A DNA stretch of 64,000 nt from Selaginella moellendorffii. Taxonomy: Eukaryota > Streptophyta > Lycopodiopsida > Selaginellales > Selaginellaceae. Below, one piece after another: positions 12,935 to 23,211 of this stretch (its first letter is position 1; every line of letters begins with the position of its first letter). The notes under the pieces are model-generated. The model did not search any database and was not told the origin of the DNA. It saw only the letters and a list, made by a program, of their open reading frames with translations. A program made the translations under genes and the position numbers. Location of the stretch: positions 576,794-640,793 of the forward strand of contig NW_003314308.1 in assembly GCF_000143415.4 (NCBI RefSeq), in the 5' to 3' direction.

Positions 12935-15118
12935 ATGAACGACTACAATGTCGCCGGCATGCCCGCGCGCCCCAAGGCTGCGCAGAACCGGGCCACTGTC
13001 CAGCAGCTCAAACTGGTAAGTCTCGTCTCGCCTCTTCTCTTTGATCGGCTTCTCAGCCCTTTTCTTTCAGATCGGCCAGAGCCATCCCACCGGATTGACT
13101 GCGAATCTTTTGAAGCTCTTCGAGCCGCGGCCTCCTCTCGAGTACAAGCCGCCGCCGGAGAAGCGGAATCTTCCACCGTATCATGGTAAGAAAGGATTGC
13201 TCGTGGGACTGGTTTCTTAAGCTCTACCAGGTATTTCACAATTTGTCCAACACTTTGCGGAGCCGGGTGATCCGGAGTACAGTCCTCCAATTGTGAAAGC
13301 TGAAACTCCGGTATGACAATCGGAGTCTCTTTTTTCCTTGTTTCTAAACTTGTGATTTTCAGTCTCAAAGACGAGCAAGGATCCATAGCGTTCGTCTGGA
13401 GAAGGGGGCGGAGAAGGCAACTGAGGATCTGGAAAAATGTGAGTCGTCATGGATTCTCATCTTTCGATGCTCATTTTGTTTCTTTCAGATGACCCTCAAA
13501 CCGATTCCAACATTGAGGGCGATCCATACAAAACACTATTTGTCGCGAGGATTGTAAGTTTCTTTTCTCCTCTATGTCCTGGCAAGGCTTCATCTTGTCC
13601 TTTGTTCTTTTTTTTTTCTTTCCATAGAGTTACGAGACAACGGAACACAAAATTAAAAGGGAGTTTGAGGCATATGGTCCAATAAAAAGGGTAGGTATCC
13701 AACTGTGGTGGTCAAGGAGCTTACAACTCCTCGACTGTGGTAAGATATCCTGTTGTGAGTTCACTCTTATCCTTACCATTTTCCCGTTTATTTTTCTCAT
13801 CACATTTTAGCTGCATCGAAAGCACATACTTGTCTAAGCTGCAGATATGTTTCCATGGCTTTCTTCTACTCCACTGCATGAGTTTTGTTTCTGAAGACTG
13901 AGAAGTAAGTGTGTTCATCAGGTATAAGCCCTTTTCTTCTTTTTTCTTTTACTTCATCGGATTGACAAATATCCAAGACTTGGAGCGCATGTTTGTTTGT
14001 TTGCAGATTAGCAACACACCGAAATTATCTGGCTAGAACAAGAGTCTAGACAGGCAATCTCAAACCTTTTCCTAGTTTAGAGTCAGCCATGCTAGTTTGC
14101 TTTCGCCCCTGGTAAGAGGGTTTTACTGGTAAGCCAACAAAGTTTGAAACTCGTTACTCTCGACGCGTATCTTATGTCTTTGAAGCTGGGCACGGCGAGT
14201 GAGGCTTAATGCCTTCATGTCTGCCGTGTGGAATAGCGTGCATTTTAATAGTCCGCTTGGTTTGTGCTCTTCAGAGCGCGAGAATCGTCTTACTTAATGC
14301 TCTTTTCGTTCTCCAGGTTCGCCTTGTCCATGACAAGGACAGTAATAAGCCTCGCGGGTATGCTTTCATCGAGTACTTCCATACACGCGACATGAAAGGT
14401 ACGTGGTTTCCTTTTGCAAGCTTTGCTGATATGAATTTGTTTGTTCTGCTTGTAGCTGCTTACAAACAAGCCGATGGACGGAAAATTGATAACCGGAGAG
14501 TTTTAGTTGATGTCGAGCGTGGTCGGACGGTGCCGAACTGGAGACCCCGGAGGCTTGGCGGTGGTCTGGGGTCTACTCGTGTCGGTGGCGACGAAGTGAA
14601 TCAAAAGTACTCCGGCCGGTATGCTCCTATCTCTTTCGTTTGTGCTCTTGAAAATCCTTTTTTTTTTCCTCAGAGAACCACAAGTAGGGGGCGCTAGAAC
14701 TGAGGAGAAGCCCAGGGACGAGAGAAGCCCGGACGAAAGGTTTGTGTTTCCTTTGTGTATAGTTTTGAGCTGTCTAAAAGTTTTTTCATTTTGCAGAGAC
14801 CGAGAAAGAGATCGCGATCGAGAGAGAGACCGTGATAGAGATCACAAAGATCGAGACAGGCCGAGAGACCGGGAGAGGCACCGAGAGAGGGACCGAGACC
14901 GGGATAGGGAGCCCCGTGGAGATAGAGAAAGAAGCCGTGGAAGAGAGAGGGACCGAGAAAGAGGAGGCCGCCGAGATCATCACGAACGAGGGGAGCGCGA
15001 GAGAGACCGAGAGCGTGATAGAGATCGAGAGCGCGATAGAGGCTACGAGCGAGAGAGAGACAAAGATCGCGATAGAAGTGAGAAGTCTCGTTCTAGAGAG
15101 CCTATGGAGATGGACTAG
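12935..15118 (+). CDS. U1 small nuclear ribonucleoprotein 70 kDa (U1-70K)
   Basis: Core protein of the U1 snRNP that recognises 5' splice sites. Seen: N-terminal U1-70K region ([20 protein letters not shown], then [19 protein letters not shown]); an RRM with RNP2-like KTLFVARI (about residues 132-139) and RNP1 RGYAFIEY (about 173-180); [20 protein letters not shown] right after the RRM; then a long arginine-rich tail of alternating RD/RE/ER dipeptides ending SREPMEMD. Exons: six short exons encode residues 1-160, then a 626-bp sixth intron, then the rest. Other introns are 60-100 bp. The tail's codon pattern makes open frames on the opposite strand that are not genes. Lies between MetRS (129 bp upstream) and NADK2. 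Confidence 0.95.
13691..14316 (+). other. U1-70K intron 6, long, with in-frame stop if retained
   Basis: Donor gtaggt at 13691, acceptor ttctccag ending 14316. At 626 bp it is several times longer than the other introns in this gene and splits the RRM between RNP2 and RNP1. If retained, translation continues about 39 codons to a TAG at 13808-13810, giving a product of about 199 residues with half an RRM and no Arg-rich tail. Arabidopsis U1-70K is known to retain its sixth intron, giving a truncated form of similar length; I infer conservation of that switch. Confidence 0.7.
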
Positions 15119-15313
15119 AATACGTTTATCTATTTGTCCTTGTATACTTTCTTTCAACGGCTTTAGTTTGATTTACTTGCGAAGATTCTATGAAAGATTC
15201 TTTAGGGTTTATGGGAGGTAATGCTGGTGGTGGAGGATGATCGACCGTGGCGGCAACTGCTTCTCGGCTGGATTATGAGCGATTGAAGCGTAGGAGGTGC
15301 CGGATTAGCTAGG

Positions 15314-18311
15314 ATGATCGTCGCCAGTATCTGGCAGCAGGCAATCTACTACACCGCGAATAATCTCTTGCCGGACGCGGCGTGTGTGCTGAATCGCAAG
15401 CGTCAGCAGTGGCGGAGCGCGAATTTCCAGCGATGGAGCGCCAAATCGAGCGGATTGAGAGCAATCCCGGTGACGGACAAGGCTTCTTGGATAGAGGTAC
15501 ATGAATTTCTTCTTGCGCTAGAGTCGGATTCACGATAAAGCTTACAGGAGGAGGAGGAAGTCCAGGAATTCTCCCTCGGGCCACTATCGGGCGATCTTGC
15601 GGAGATAGAAGCCTTCTGTCGAATCCAGCGCCTTGCCGAGCAGCTCCACAGGACCGTGATGGAATCTCTACGTCGGTTAGAGAGCGCCGACGAGAACGTT
15701 GGTGCTCGAGGTGTGTTTAGTTCGTCCTTGGAGGAGAAAGTGGTGGCTGGGCTGGGGTGCATTGGAGCTACTCTCCATCAGGGAAGGCTGGACATTCTAG
15801 GTGGCTACTCGAACGAGGAGGAAGAAAGGCTTCCTCGCCTCGCTCGGTTTCGATCCAAGCTTAGAGGGTGTTGCTCGTCGTTACGTACCTCTCTCCAGTC
15901 CTTGTTACCGGCGAAAGGAGACCAGAATCTAGCGGTTTACAGGATCTTACACAGGCTGACCAACGTTTGCCTCGACGCTGGGTTTCCTCGTCCCGATGGA
16001 GCACCGTGCTATGGACACATTCCAAACTTCGCGACTGTCAAGCTCCAGAAAGGTGACGAGAATTTGGTGGAGTTTTGGAGGGGTGGGAACATCAATGAGG
16101 AAGGCTTGGAGTGGTTGCTACAGCGGGAGTTTAAGACGATTGTGGATTTGAGAGATGAAGATCCTCAGAACGAACTGGCCGAAGCAGCGCTCATGAAAGC
16201 CGAAGCGTCTGGGAGAATAAGGCGAGTAAGAATTCCCGTGTCAGTGCAGACAGCGCCGACGATGGAACAAGTGCGCGAGTTTGCGGATATCGTCTCGGAT
16301 GCTGCGAATCGGCCGGTTTTCCTGCAAAGCTATGCCGGCGTGGTGAGAGCATCAGCGATGGTATCCAGGTGGCGGGAGTTTGTGCTTCGTGGAGGCTTGG
16401 ATCGTAACTGTAGCGAGCCGATGTGCACAGTCGAAGACATATTTCTGGAGGAGACACCTGACAAAGCCTCTGAAAGCTCCAAGGTTGCAGCCAACATGTT
16501 AAGAACAACGAGTCCCTTCGAGGCTCAAATGCCGGGGCCGGATGTCTTCTCTCGCATGTCTATGGCAAGATTTTTCAAGAGGAAACGTACGCTGCCAGGC
16601 TCCGCCCGGCGGCAAAGAAGGACTATCTACTCTCGTTTGGATCCAGACGAGAACGCACAAAATGGACGCTTCAATGCCAAGGTTGAGGTGCCTAGCAAAC
16701 CATCTGGAGGTAGCACGAATGGACGAGCTGGTGGCCGAGCAAAGGAAGAAGATGATAACGGCGCTGTCCAAGGTGATATGTGCGCTTCGAAAACCGGTGT
16801 CGTCAGGCTCCAGTCGAGGAAGAAGGCCGAGATGTATCTCGTGAGAACAGATGGTTATAGTTGCACCAGGGAGAGAGTGACGGAGTCGACGCTGGCATTC
16901 ACGCATCCCAGTACACAACAGCAGATGCTCATGTGGAAGACTGCACCAAAAACGGTTTTGTTGCTAAAGAAGCTGGGAGAGGAGCTCATGGAAGAGGCGA
17001 AACAGGTGAGAGCTTGGTATGTCTCTGGTTACGATGACTTAGTTTTCGTGGTTTCTCTGTGACCAGGTGGCTTCGTTTCTGTACAATCACGAAGGCATGA
17101 ATGTTATGGTTGAACCTGACGTACACGATCGATTTGCCAGATTTCCGGGTTTCGGATTCATCCAGACTTTCTACAATCACGATATTGGGTGATTTCTTCT
17201 CAGACGATTTATTATTGTCTGTTTTTTCTGTTTTAGTCTGTTTCTTGGCTAAAATCTTTTTGTTTTTGACTTGGCAGCGAGCTCCATGAAAGAGTTGATT
17301 TTGTGGTGTGCCTCGGTGGAGATGGAGTCATCTTGCATGCATCCAATTTGTTTAGGAGTGCTGTTCCTCCCGTGGTTTCTTTCAATCTTGGCTCCCTCGG
17401 ATTCTTAACTGCTCATCCCGTAAGTGTTCGTTCTTGCTGATTGCAAAGGTTCTAACACAAGCCCATGCTTTTAGTTTGAGGACTTCAAACAAGACTTACG
17501 CGCGGTCATACACGGAAATAGAATAGAAGGGGTGTATGTTACTTTGCGTATGCGCTTGAGGTGTGAAATCGTCAGAGATGGACAACCGGTTTCAGGGAAG
17601 GTCTTTGAAGTTCTTAATGAAGTTGTCGTGGACAGAGGATCGAATCCTTATCTCTGCAAGATCGAATGTTACGAAAGGAACCGGCTCATCACAAAGGTAA
17701 GCTTTTTTTCCGTGGACAATGGAGGTTTTGTGACAACTCTCTTCACAGGTTCAAGCGGACGGGGTGTTAGTAGCCACACCGACTGGTAGCACAGCTTACT
17801 CCACTGCTGCTGGAGGATCAATGGTTAGTAATAGATTGGTTTGAAAACTTTATCTAACTGGCTTATTCTATGATCTCAGGTTCATCCGAATGTGCCTTGT
17901 ATGCTGTTCACGCCCATCTGTCCTCATTCGTTATCGTTTCGTCCAGTGATCCTACCCGACTCTGCTATTCTTGAACTGAAGGTACGCTAACTTTTCTGTT
18001 CACTTCTGGACTTTTGGCGTGGTTCATGCACCCTCGCTTGAGTTTCGTGACGCCCTGAGACTAGCTAGAGCTATGGCACCATTACAGTTTTTACTTTGCA
18101 GGTTCCCAGTGACTCAAGAAGCAATGCTTGGGTCTCGTTTGACGGGAAAAAGAGGCAGCAGCTCACCAAAGGCGATTTGGTGCGAATTCATATGGGCAGG
18201 AATCCAATGCCTACAGTTAACAAATCCGACCAGACGTCCGATTGGTTTCGGAGCCTAGACAGATGCTTTAACTGGAGTGCTCGTAAAGAACAGATGGCTC
18301 TACTTCACTGA
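15314..18311 (+). CDS. NADK2: NAD kinase, NADK2-type (chloroplast), ending in terminal exon A
   Basis: Phosphorylates NAD to NADP; the plant NADK2 type is plastid-located and has a long N-terminal extension. Seen: N-terminal region with [18 protein letters not shown] and a tyrosine-phosphatase-like fold region, [37 protein letters not shown]; catalytic GGDG in [42 protein letters not shown]; the substrate loop [36 protein letters not shown]; then exon A (18102-18311), [18 protein letters not shown] to MALLH. Exon 1 is 15314-15496, a large exon 2 is 15548-17005, then small exons. Exon A is closer to the Arabidopsis C-terminus, as I recall it, than exon B, so I take A as the standard end. Confidence 0.9.
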
Positions 18312-18420
18312 CTAACAGGTTATTCATTGTAGGTTGCCTAAAGATACATGTCTTTCTTGCATGAAGTTTGTGTTTTCATCATCATATTGACGCTTGTTCT
18401 AACTGTTGCTGCTTTCACAG

Positions 18421-18660
18421 GTTCCAGAAGACGCGAGGAGCTCGGCATTTGTTTCTTTCGACGGGAAGCGAAAGCATCCCCTCAAAATGGGTGAATCCAT
18501 CCGAATCAGCATGAGCAAGCATCCCATGTCGACGGTAAATAAGCGGGATCAAACAGATGATTGGTTTGCCAGTTTGTCTCGATGCTTTGGCTGGAACCAA
18601 CGAGCCGAGCAAAAGTCGATCACAGGTGCACACGCCAGGATTTGTTTTCCCATAAACTAG
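18421..18660 (+). CDS. NADK2: alternative terminal exon B of the NAD kinase (tandem exon duplicate)
   Basis: Preceded by a good acceptor (gctgctttcacag, ends 18420) in the same phase as exon A. It encodes a diverged version of exon A: DARSSAFVSFDGKRKHPL, then ESIRISMSKHPMS, then VNKRDQTDDWFASLSRCFGW. Conserved positions shared with exon A: SFDGK, VNK-DQT-DWF-SL-RCF-W. It is open throughout, with a stop at 18658-18660; a further small intron (18626-18677) would give a nearby stop instead. Because exon A has its own stop, A and B can only be used as alternatives. Usage of B is inferred, not shown. Confidence 0.65.
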   Translation, partial: VPEDARSSAFVSFDGKRKHPLKMGESIRISMSKHPMSTVNKRDQTDDWFASLSRCFGWNQRAEQKSITGAHARICFPIN

Positions 18661-18726
18661 TGCTCTTCTTTCGCAGGTTAACGACGTAGCTAAGTTGGCA
18701 CTGCTGGGACATGAAAAAAAGCGTAA

Positions 18727-20630
18727 ACTCCAAATTTAAGTGTTCGCCACCTTCGCCCCGACGATGATGCCGCATTGGTGAAGTAGACCTCCTTGCGGAT
18801 CAGGCTGAAGAAAATATGCGCAGCCGGGCGCGGTCGGTACCATGGGCTTACTCATGTTAATAAACCACTAATGATAATTCAACCACTAGAATGATCTTTT
18901 CTTGATCAGGTATATACTTATATATTAAGTTATTGTGATTAAAACATGTCACTAATTTCTATACATATAGAATACAGTTATTAACCACATATCGATATAT
19001 TCGATCCAACTTGGATATACATGATAGATTTTAAGAGCTTTTTGAGTTAGTGTAAAATAATTATCTACAAATATGCACTTGAAAATCTTATATAAATATA
19101 ACTTGTCTGGCAAATTGGCGATGCAGTTGTTTAAGCATAAGTCTTGATTGCCATAGGTTTGAATCACAAAGCTATTGAAGTCATCTGAAAGAGTTGCCTA
19201 TAGAGGCAAGGTTTTGCTTGTTTAAGATTATATACATCACAAAAACAAATTGCCTAATTCCATCATTGTTATTAAATGATAAATTTCATTATCAATCAAA
19301 CATTAATAATTTAGTAAGAAAGGTAAGTGGCTGGTACCACCAGACTGAACGTTTGCCGCTGCTAATTTCGTTGAATATCCTCCTAGCATATCGATTCCTG
19401 CAACAGCTCCCTCCCCATTTGTCACGGCTCTTGCCATTTCTTTGACATTGTTTATGTATTGTTTATATATTTCCTTTTTGTCGCTTGATATTTAGTCAAA
19501 TTGCAAGAATATTTGTATTATTTTATTGGAAACACGTGTTGCATACAGCCTAGCTATATTTTAGCATGATAATATTATTACCAATTGTTTTTAATAGAAA
19601 AATTATGTTTATTCATATCCTTCTATTTCTTTGGATTTTTCAAGAGTAGAAAAACTATATTAGATACATTTATAATTATATTTATATTATTTTATTGAAA
19701 GTACAGACTTATCTTATATAATCTAATGTTAACATGTGAAAACCCGGCAAGAAAAAACATGAATTTGTGGTTTCTAGAGTTTATTATGCACAAAAACATA
19801 AATTAAATTATATATTGATTTTTATAAATTTAATTTTGTGATTAATATAGGTTTGCTGAAGTTGCTGAATAAACTTTTATTGAAAGTTTCCCAAAAAAGT
19901 TTTTAAACTTATCAAATGTATCAGGCTATCCAGAATAAATATTGAGTTTCACTTCAAATCATTTGTTATTCAATTGTGTTGGTAACTTTCTTATGTAGCT
20001 TGAATTGTGAAAATTATCTATTGAATTTTGAAATATTGAAAAAAAATTATAATATGAAATACGTATTGTGGCCAGAACAAAATGGCAAAAGCTAGGGCCC
20101 TGTAGAATTAGACTTTTCCCTAGTAGAAAGATATGGTGATGATTGCTATCAGAAAAAAGCCAATAATAGTTGCAGTTGGGCTAAAAACATGTAAAAATGA
20201 TCCATATAATACATAAATCTTCTATAAGCTCTTCACCATCGGTACCTTGGAATCAACAGACCTCATCTCCTTCAATGACATGTGGAGGAACATTCATCAC
20301 AATCTTTGATTAACTTCCAAGGAGATAAGCACAAAGTGGCAGAAGAGGTGTTCAAGCAGGGAATTATAGAAACACCTGGCTGTCGTAGGTTTGAATTTGA
20401 AGAGTATCACAAAGCTATTGTGAAATCTGAGAGAGTTGCCGGTGGGGGCAAGGTTTTACTTGTTTAAGATATATATAGACACATATTATATTTTGGTTTC
20501 ATCCTTTGTAGCTCTGTAGGAGTAGAGGAAGTAAGTTACAAAGTTACAAATGCAATAGCTAATGCTTTTCTCTTGCATTTTGAAACTTAGCACGACAATC
20601 ATCTAATTGTCCATCCAAAAAAGAGTGTTT
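18727..20630. other. AT-rich intergenic stretch with a dispersed repeat pair
   Basis: No gene supported. Two related segments, about 19156-19235 and 20387-20480, share blocks such as atcacaaagctattg and gttgcttgtttaag-like ends and are likely fragments of one repeat. The short frame at 20282-20467 covers the second segment but has no recognisable domain. The remainder is low-GC sequence with A/T runs. Confidence 0.5.
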
Positions 20631-22412
20631 CTACTCTGCTGGCGGCGCCTCTTCACCCTCGCCTTCTACCTTCACAGGCTCTGGCGGCTTAGGAATGGGA
20701 GGAAGATCACGCCTTTCCGGTCCGAGCCCTTCGAATTCCTTCATCACAGGTGGTGGTAATGGTGGGACGTAGTGTCTCAGCTTCCTTCCCCAGCCGATGT
20801 AGACGTTGCTAAAGCCAGTCGGAGTCACCACTGTGAAAGCACCAGGCCAGAGTATAGACCGCAACCCGATCACCTGGTGCTTGAGGTTCTTGTGAGTCGA
20901 GCTGGTTATAAACGACCACTGCTTCCATCCTTCCATCAGCTCGGCGTCCGTGTCCACCGAAGTTAGCCGCTCCGGGATCACTTCGGTCTCCTCGGGACTG
21001 GGAGGCTTCTCTTCTTTCTCCTCGCCGCCACCTTCTTCGCCCTCTTCCTCCTTTTTCTCGGGAACGTAGAGAGTCGTCCGGCCTTGCAGGTTGAGGTACT
21101 GGTTCTTGTGTACCCAGTTTTCCAGTGTTTTCAGCTCGGCAAATCCTAGCGGGGCGTATTCCTCACTCTTTTCAAGGTTCCCACCGCCGGCTCCTCCCTC
21201 TTCAGCCTCAGCAACCTTCGCAACGAGGACCAAACCATCAGAGGTAAAACAGGTAGAAAGAAACTCCAACCTTGTAAAATCCTTTGATAGCAAGTTCTGT
21301 TGTGGCTGATATTCTTGCGATCTGTGCTCTCAGATAGTTCTCCTCGAGTCCAGGGAACACTGGAAACGCCGAAACTTCAGCCTGGATGCGTCACGGCGGA
21401 GTTTTCTCAAGAGCTCATGAAATCCAAGTAAGCAAATTTGCGAACTCTACAATATACCTTCAAGTCTCCAGTCAAGAACTTTTTTATCTGCCTCGCGGTC
21501 TTGATTTGCAGCGGTGTCACGTCTGGAAGCCTGTAAAACTCGGCGCCTGGCCGGCTACAAACCCAGTACGTGTGCGCATTCGGTCCAATTCCATTTTCTT
21601 TTGGAATCGCTTCAACGCCATAGGAAGGGAGCTTTGCAGCTTCTTCCGGAGGTACGGGTTTACTAGTTGTCTCAAACACGTAGTAGTTGCTGCCAGATAA
21701 AAACTTCGCATCAACAGTTGGATAGAAAAGCGAGTGGAAATTCTTACCTCTTGATCCCGAAGAACTTGCCGAAGAACCTCATCTTTAGCACCATCTTCGT
21801 GCTCGCGAGCTGTCTCATCGCCAAGACAACTTGGTAGTTCTCGGCTCGGCCCAGCCCCATTCCAACGGCCTCGAAGAAGATCGAGTCGTAGAGGTAATTC
21901 TCTGCGCTATAGGCAGGATCATTTTCTTCTTTCGTTTCTTCTTCGTCACCATTTTGTTCCTCGGATTCCAGGGGGGGAGGCTTTCGATCCGGGTGACTGG
22001 AAAATCGAAAAGAGAAGTTTCACTCCTTGGAATCAAGGGAAAAAAAAGAAGAAAAACTTTACCAAGGATTTTGGTTTTGTAGTTGCCCCGGGAAGGATAC
22101 CTCTGGAGGCTGATGAACTGCTTGACGAACTTCTCCTTTGCGTGGAATTTCCACGAGCGTGGAACTTTGGGGCCTTCCTCTGGAATAAATCTGGTCTGTT
22201 TGAGAAGCAAACTCAACTCCAAGAGATCCACAGCGCTATCCGGCTTTGTGGCAACAAGCTGCGCAAAGATAGATAACATTTGAAACTTCAACGAATGCTT
22301 GCTTGCTTACGAATTGGATGAGTTGCGATAGATGCGAGAACACCGAATCGCCATTCGTGGTGGATTTCTTCTGCAAGAACGCGACGCATTGTTCCGTCGT
22401 CATGTTTCCCAT
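20631..22412 (-). CDS. radial spoke head protein (RSP4/RSP6, RSPH4A/6A family)
   Basis: Structural protein of the radial spoke head in 9+2 motile flagella. Minus-strand exons from ATG 22412 (MGNMTTEQCVAFLQKKSTTN) to a stop at 20631-20633. Seen: N-terminal SVFSHLSQLIQ; ATKPDSAVDLLELSLLLKQT; ALPSYGVEAIPKEN-type segment with NAHTYWVCSRPGAEFYRLPD, then VTPLQIKTARQIKKFLTGDL; TRLEFLSTCFTSDGLVL-type segment; a Glu-rich linker typical of the family; then QWSFITSSTHKNLKHQVIGL, SILWPGAFTVV and YIGWGRKLRHYVPPLPPP before an acidic tail. In a land plant this gene implies flagellated sperm, absent from flowering plants. The 188 bp to the left of its start separate it from the BAP31-like stop. Confidence 0.88.
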
Positions 22413-22599
22413 CGCCAAGAACCCTAAGAAACAGTTTTCCCCTAAACCTCTTTATCCTCTTCCAGATCCAACGGCGGCAATTCCACGCGGCAAAAACCAA
22501 CGGCCCAGATCCGACTAGACGAGCGAATATTTTTATTTTTGACGTGTAAGCGTGGGAGACAAGGAAGAGAACCGCGAAGAGAATCCATCGATAGATCGA

Positions 22600-22986
22600 T
22601 CAATCCCTCTTCACACTGATCTGCTTGTTGGTCTTCTCCAGATCCACAAGGATGTGCGTGACGCGGTACGAGAACCAATAGAGCAGAATCGCGAAAACCC
22701 CAAGTATGCCATTGCGCTGGCTCTTCATCACCGATTTGGCGTAGTGCTCGCGATCCATCGCCGTGCAGCTCCCCGCCTGGCACTGGATCCTATTCTCATA
22801 CTTCATGTAGACGTCGAGGAGGAGGAATCCTGCGAAGGGAAGAACCGCCAATAGAGGGCGGAGGATGCTGCTCGAGACGCCGATGATGCTACTCCGGAAT
22901 TTCGCCGGCCATGGGAACGTCAAGAAGAGCAGCAGTAGCGACTCCGCGGCCACGACAATCATCAATCCCGCCCATTCCAGCGCCAT
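22600..22986 (-). CDS. BAP31-like ER membrane protein
   Basis: Single-exon 128-residue protein. BAP31 proteins are ER membrane proteins involved in sorting or quality control of cargo. Seen: start MALEWAGLMIVVAAESLLLL (first membrane segment), a second hydrophobic segment RPLLAVLPFAGFLLLDVYMK followed by YENR-QC and CTAMDREHYAKSVMKSQRN, a third hydrophobic segment (GILGVFAILLYWFSYRVTHI) and a short charged tail ending QISVKRD. This matches the short plant BAP31-like subgroup without the long coiled-coil tail. An in-frame ATG 10 codons upstream (23016) exists; 22986 fits the family start better. Head to head with the EGY2 gene. Confidence 0.8.
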   Translation of the reverse strand: MALEWAGLMIVVAAESLLLLFLTFPWPAKFRSSIIGVSSSILRPLLAVLPFAGFLLLDVYMKYENRIQCQAGSCTAMDREHYAKSVMKSQRNGILGVFAILLYWFSYRVTHILVDLEKTNKQISVKRD

Positions 22987-23211
22987 CGAAGAAACCCTAG
23001 CTCTCACTCCAGCCAAGAACCCTAGATTTAAACAGCAGCAAGGATATACCTCGCTTTGCTAACGGTATCAAAGAGCGGACGGCCCGGATCGCGCCACGTG
23101 AAATCATTATCTTTTGTCAATGCGAGCTTCGCGAGGGAAAGAGAAAGAGAGAGAGATGCCAAGGTTTTCTTTCCTCCTCGTTTTCTCTGCGATGGTAATC
23201 GATTAGCGGCA
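22987..23211. promoter_or_regulatory. short shared region between divergent BAP31-like and EGY2-like genes
   Basis: The two start codons face away from each other across only 225 bp, so both promoters and 5' untranslated regions must fit here. A purine run (gaaagagaaagagagagaga, 23137-23156) lies 55 bp before the EGY2 start. Bidirectional control is inferred from geometry only. Confidence 0.4.

Noticed and set aside
14786-15157. Minus-strand frame opposite the U1-70K tail
   Set aside because: Mirror of the Arg/Asp/Glu repeat codons of U1-70K; no independent support.
20282-20467. Small frame as a gene
   Set aside because: No domain; it overlaps a dispersed repeat segment that also occurs near 19156.
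23137-23156. gaga-type run as a mobile-element end
   Set aside because: Simple purine run in a short promoter region; no partner repeat.
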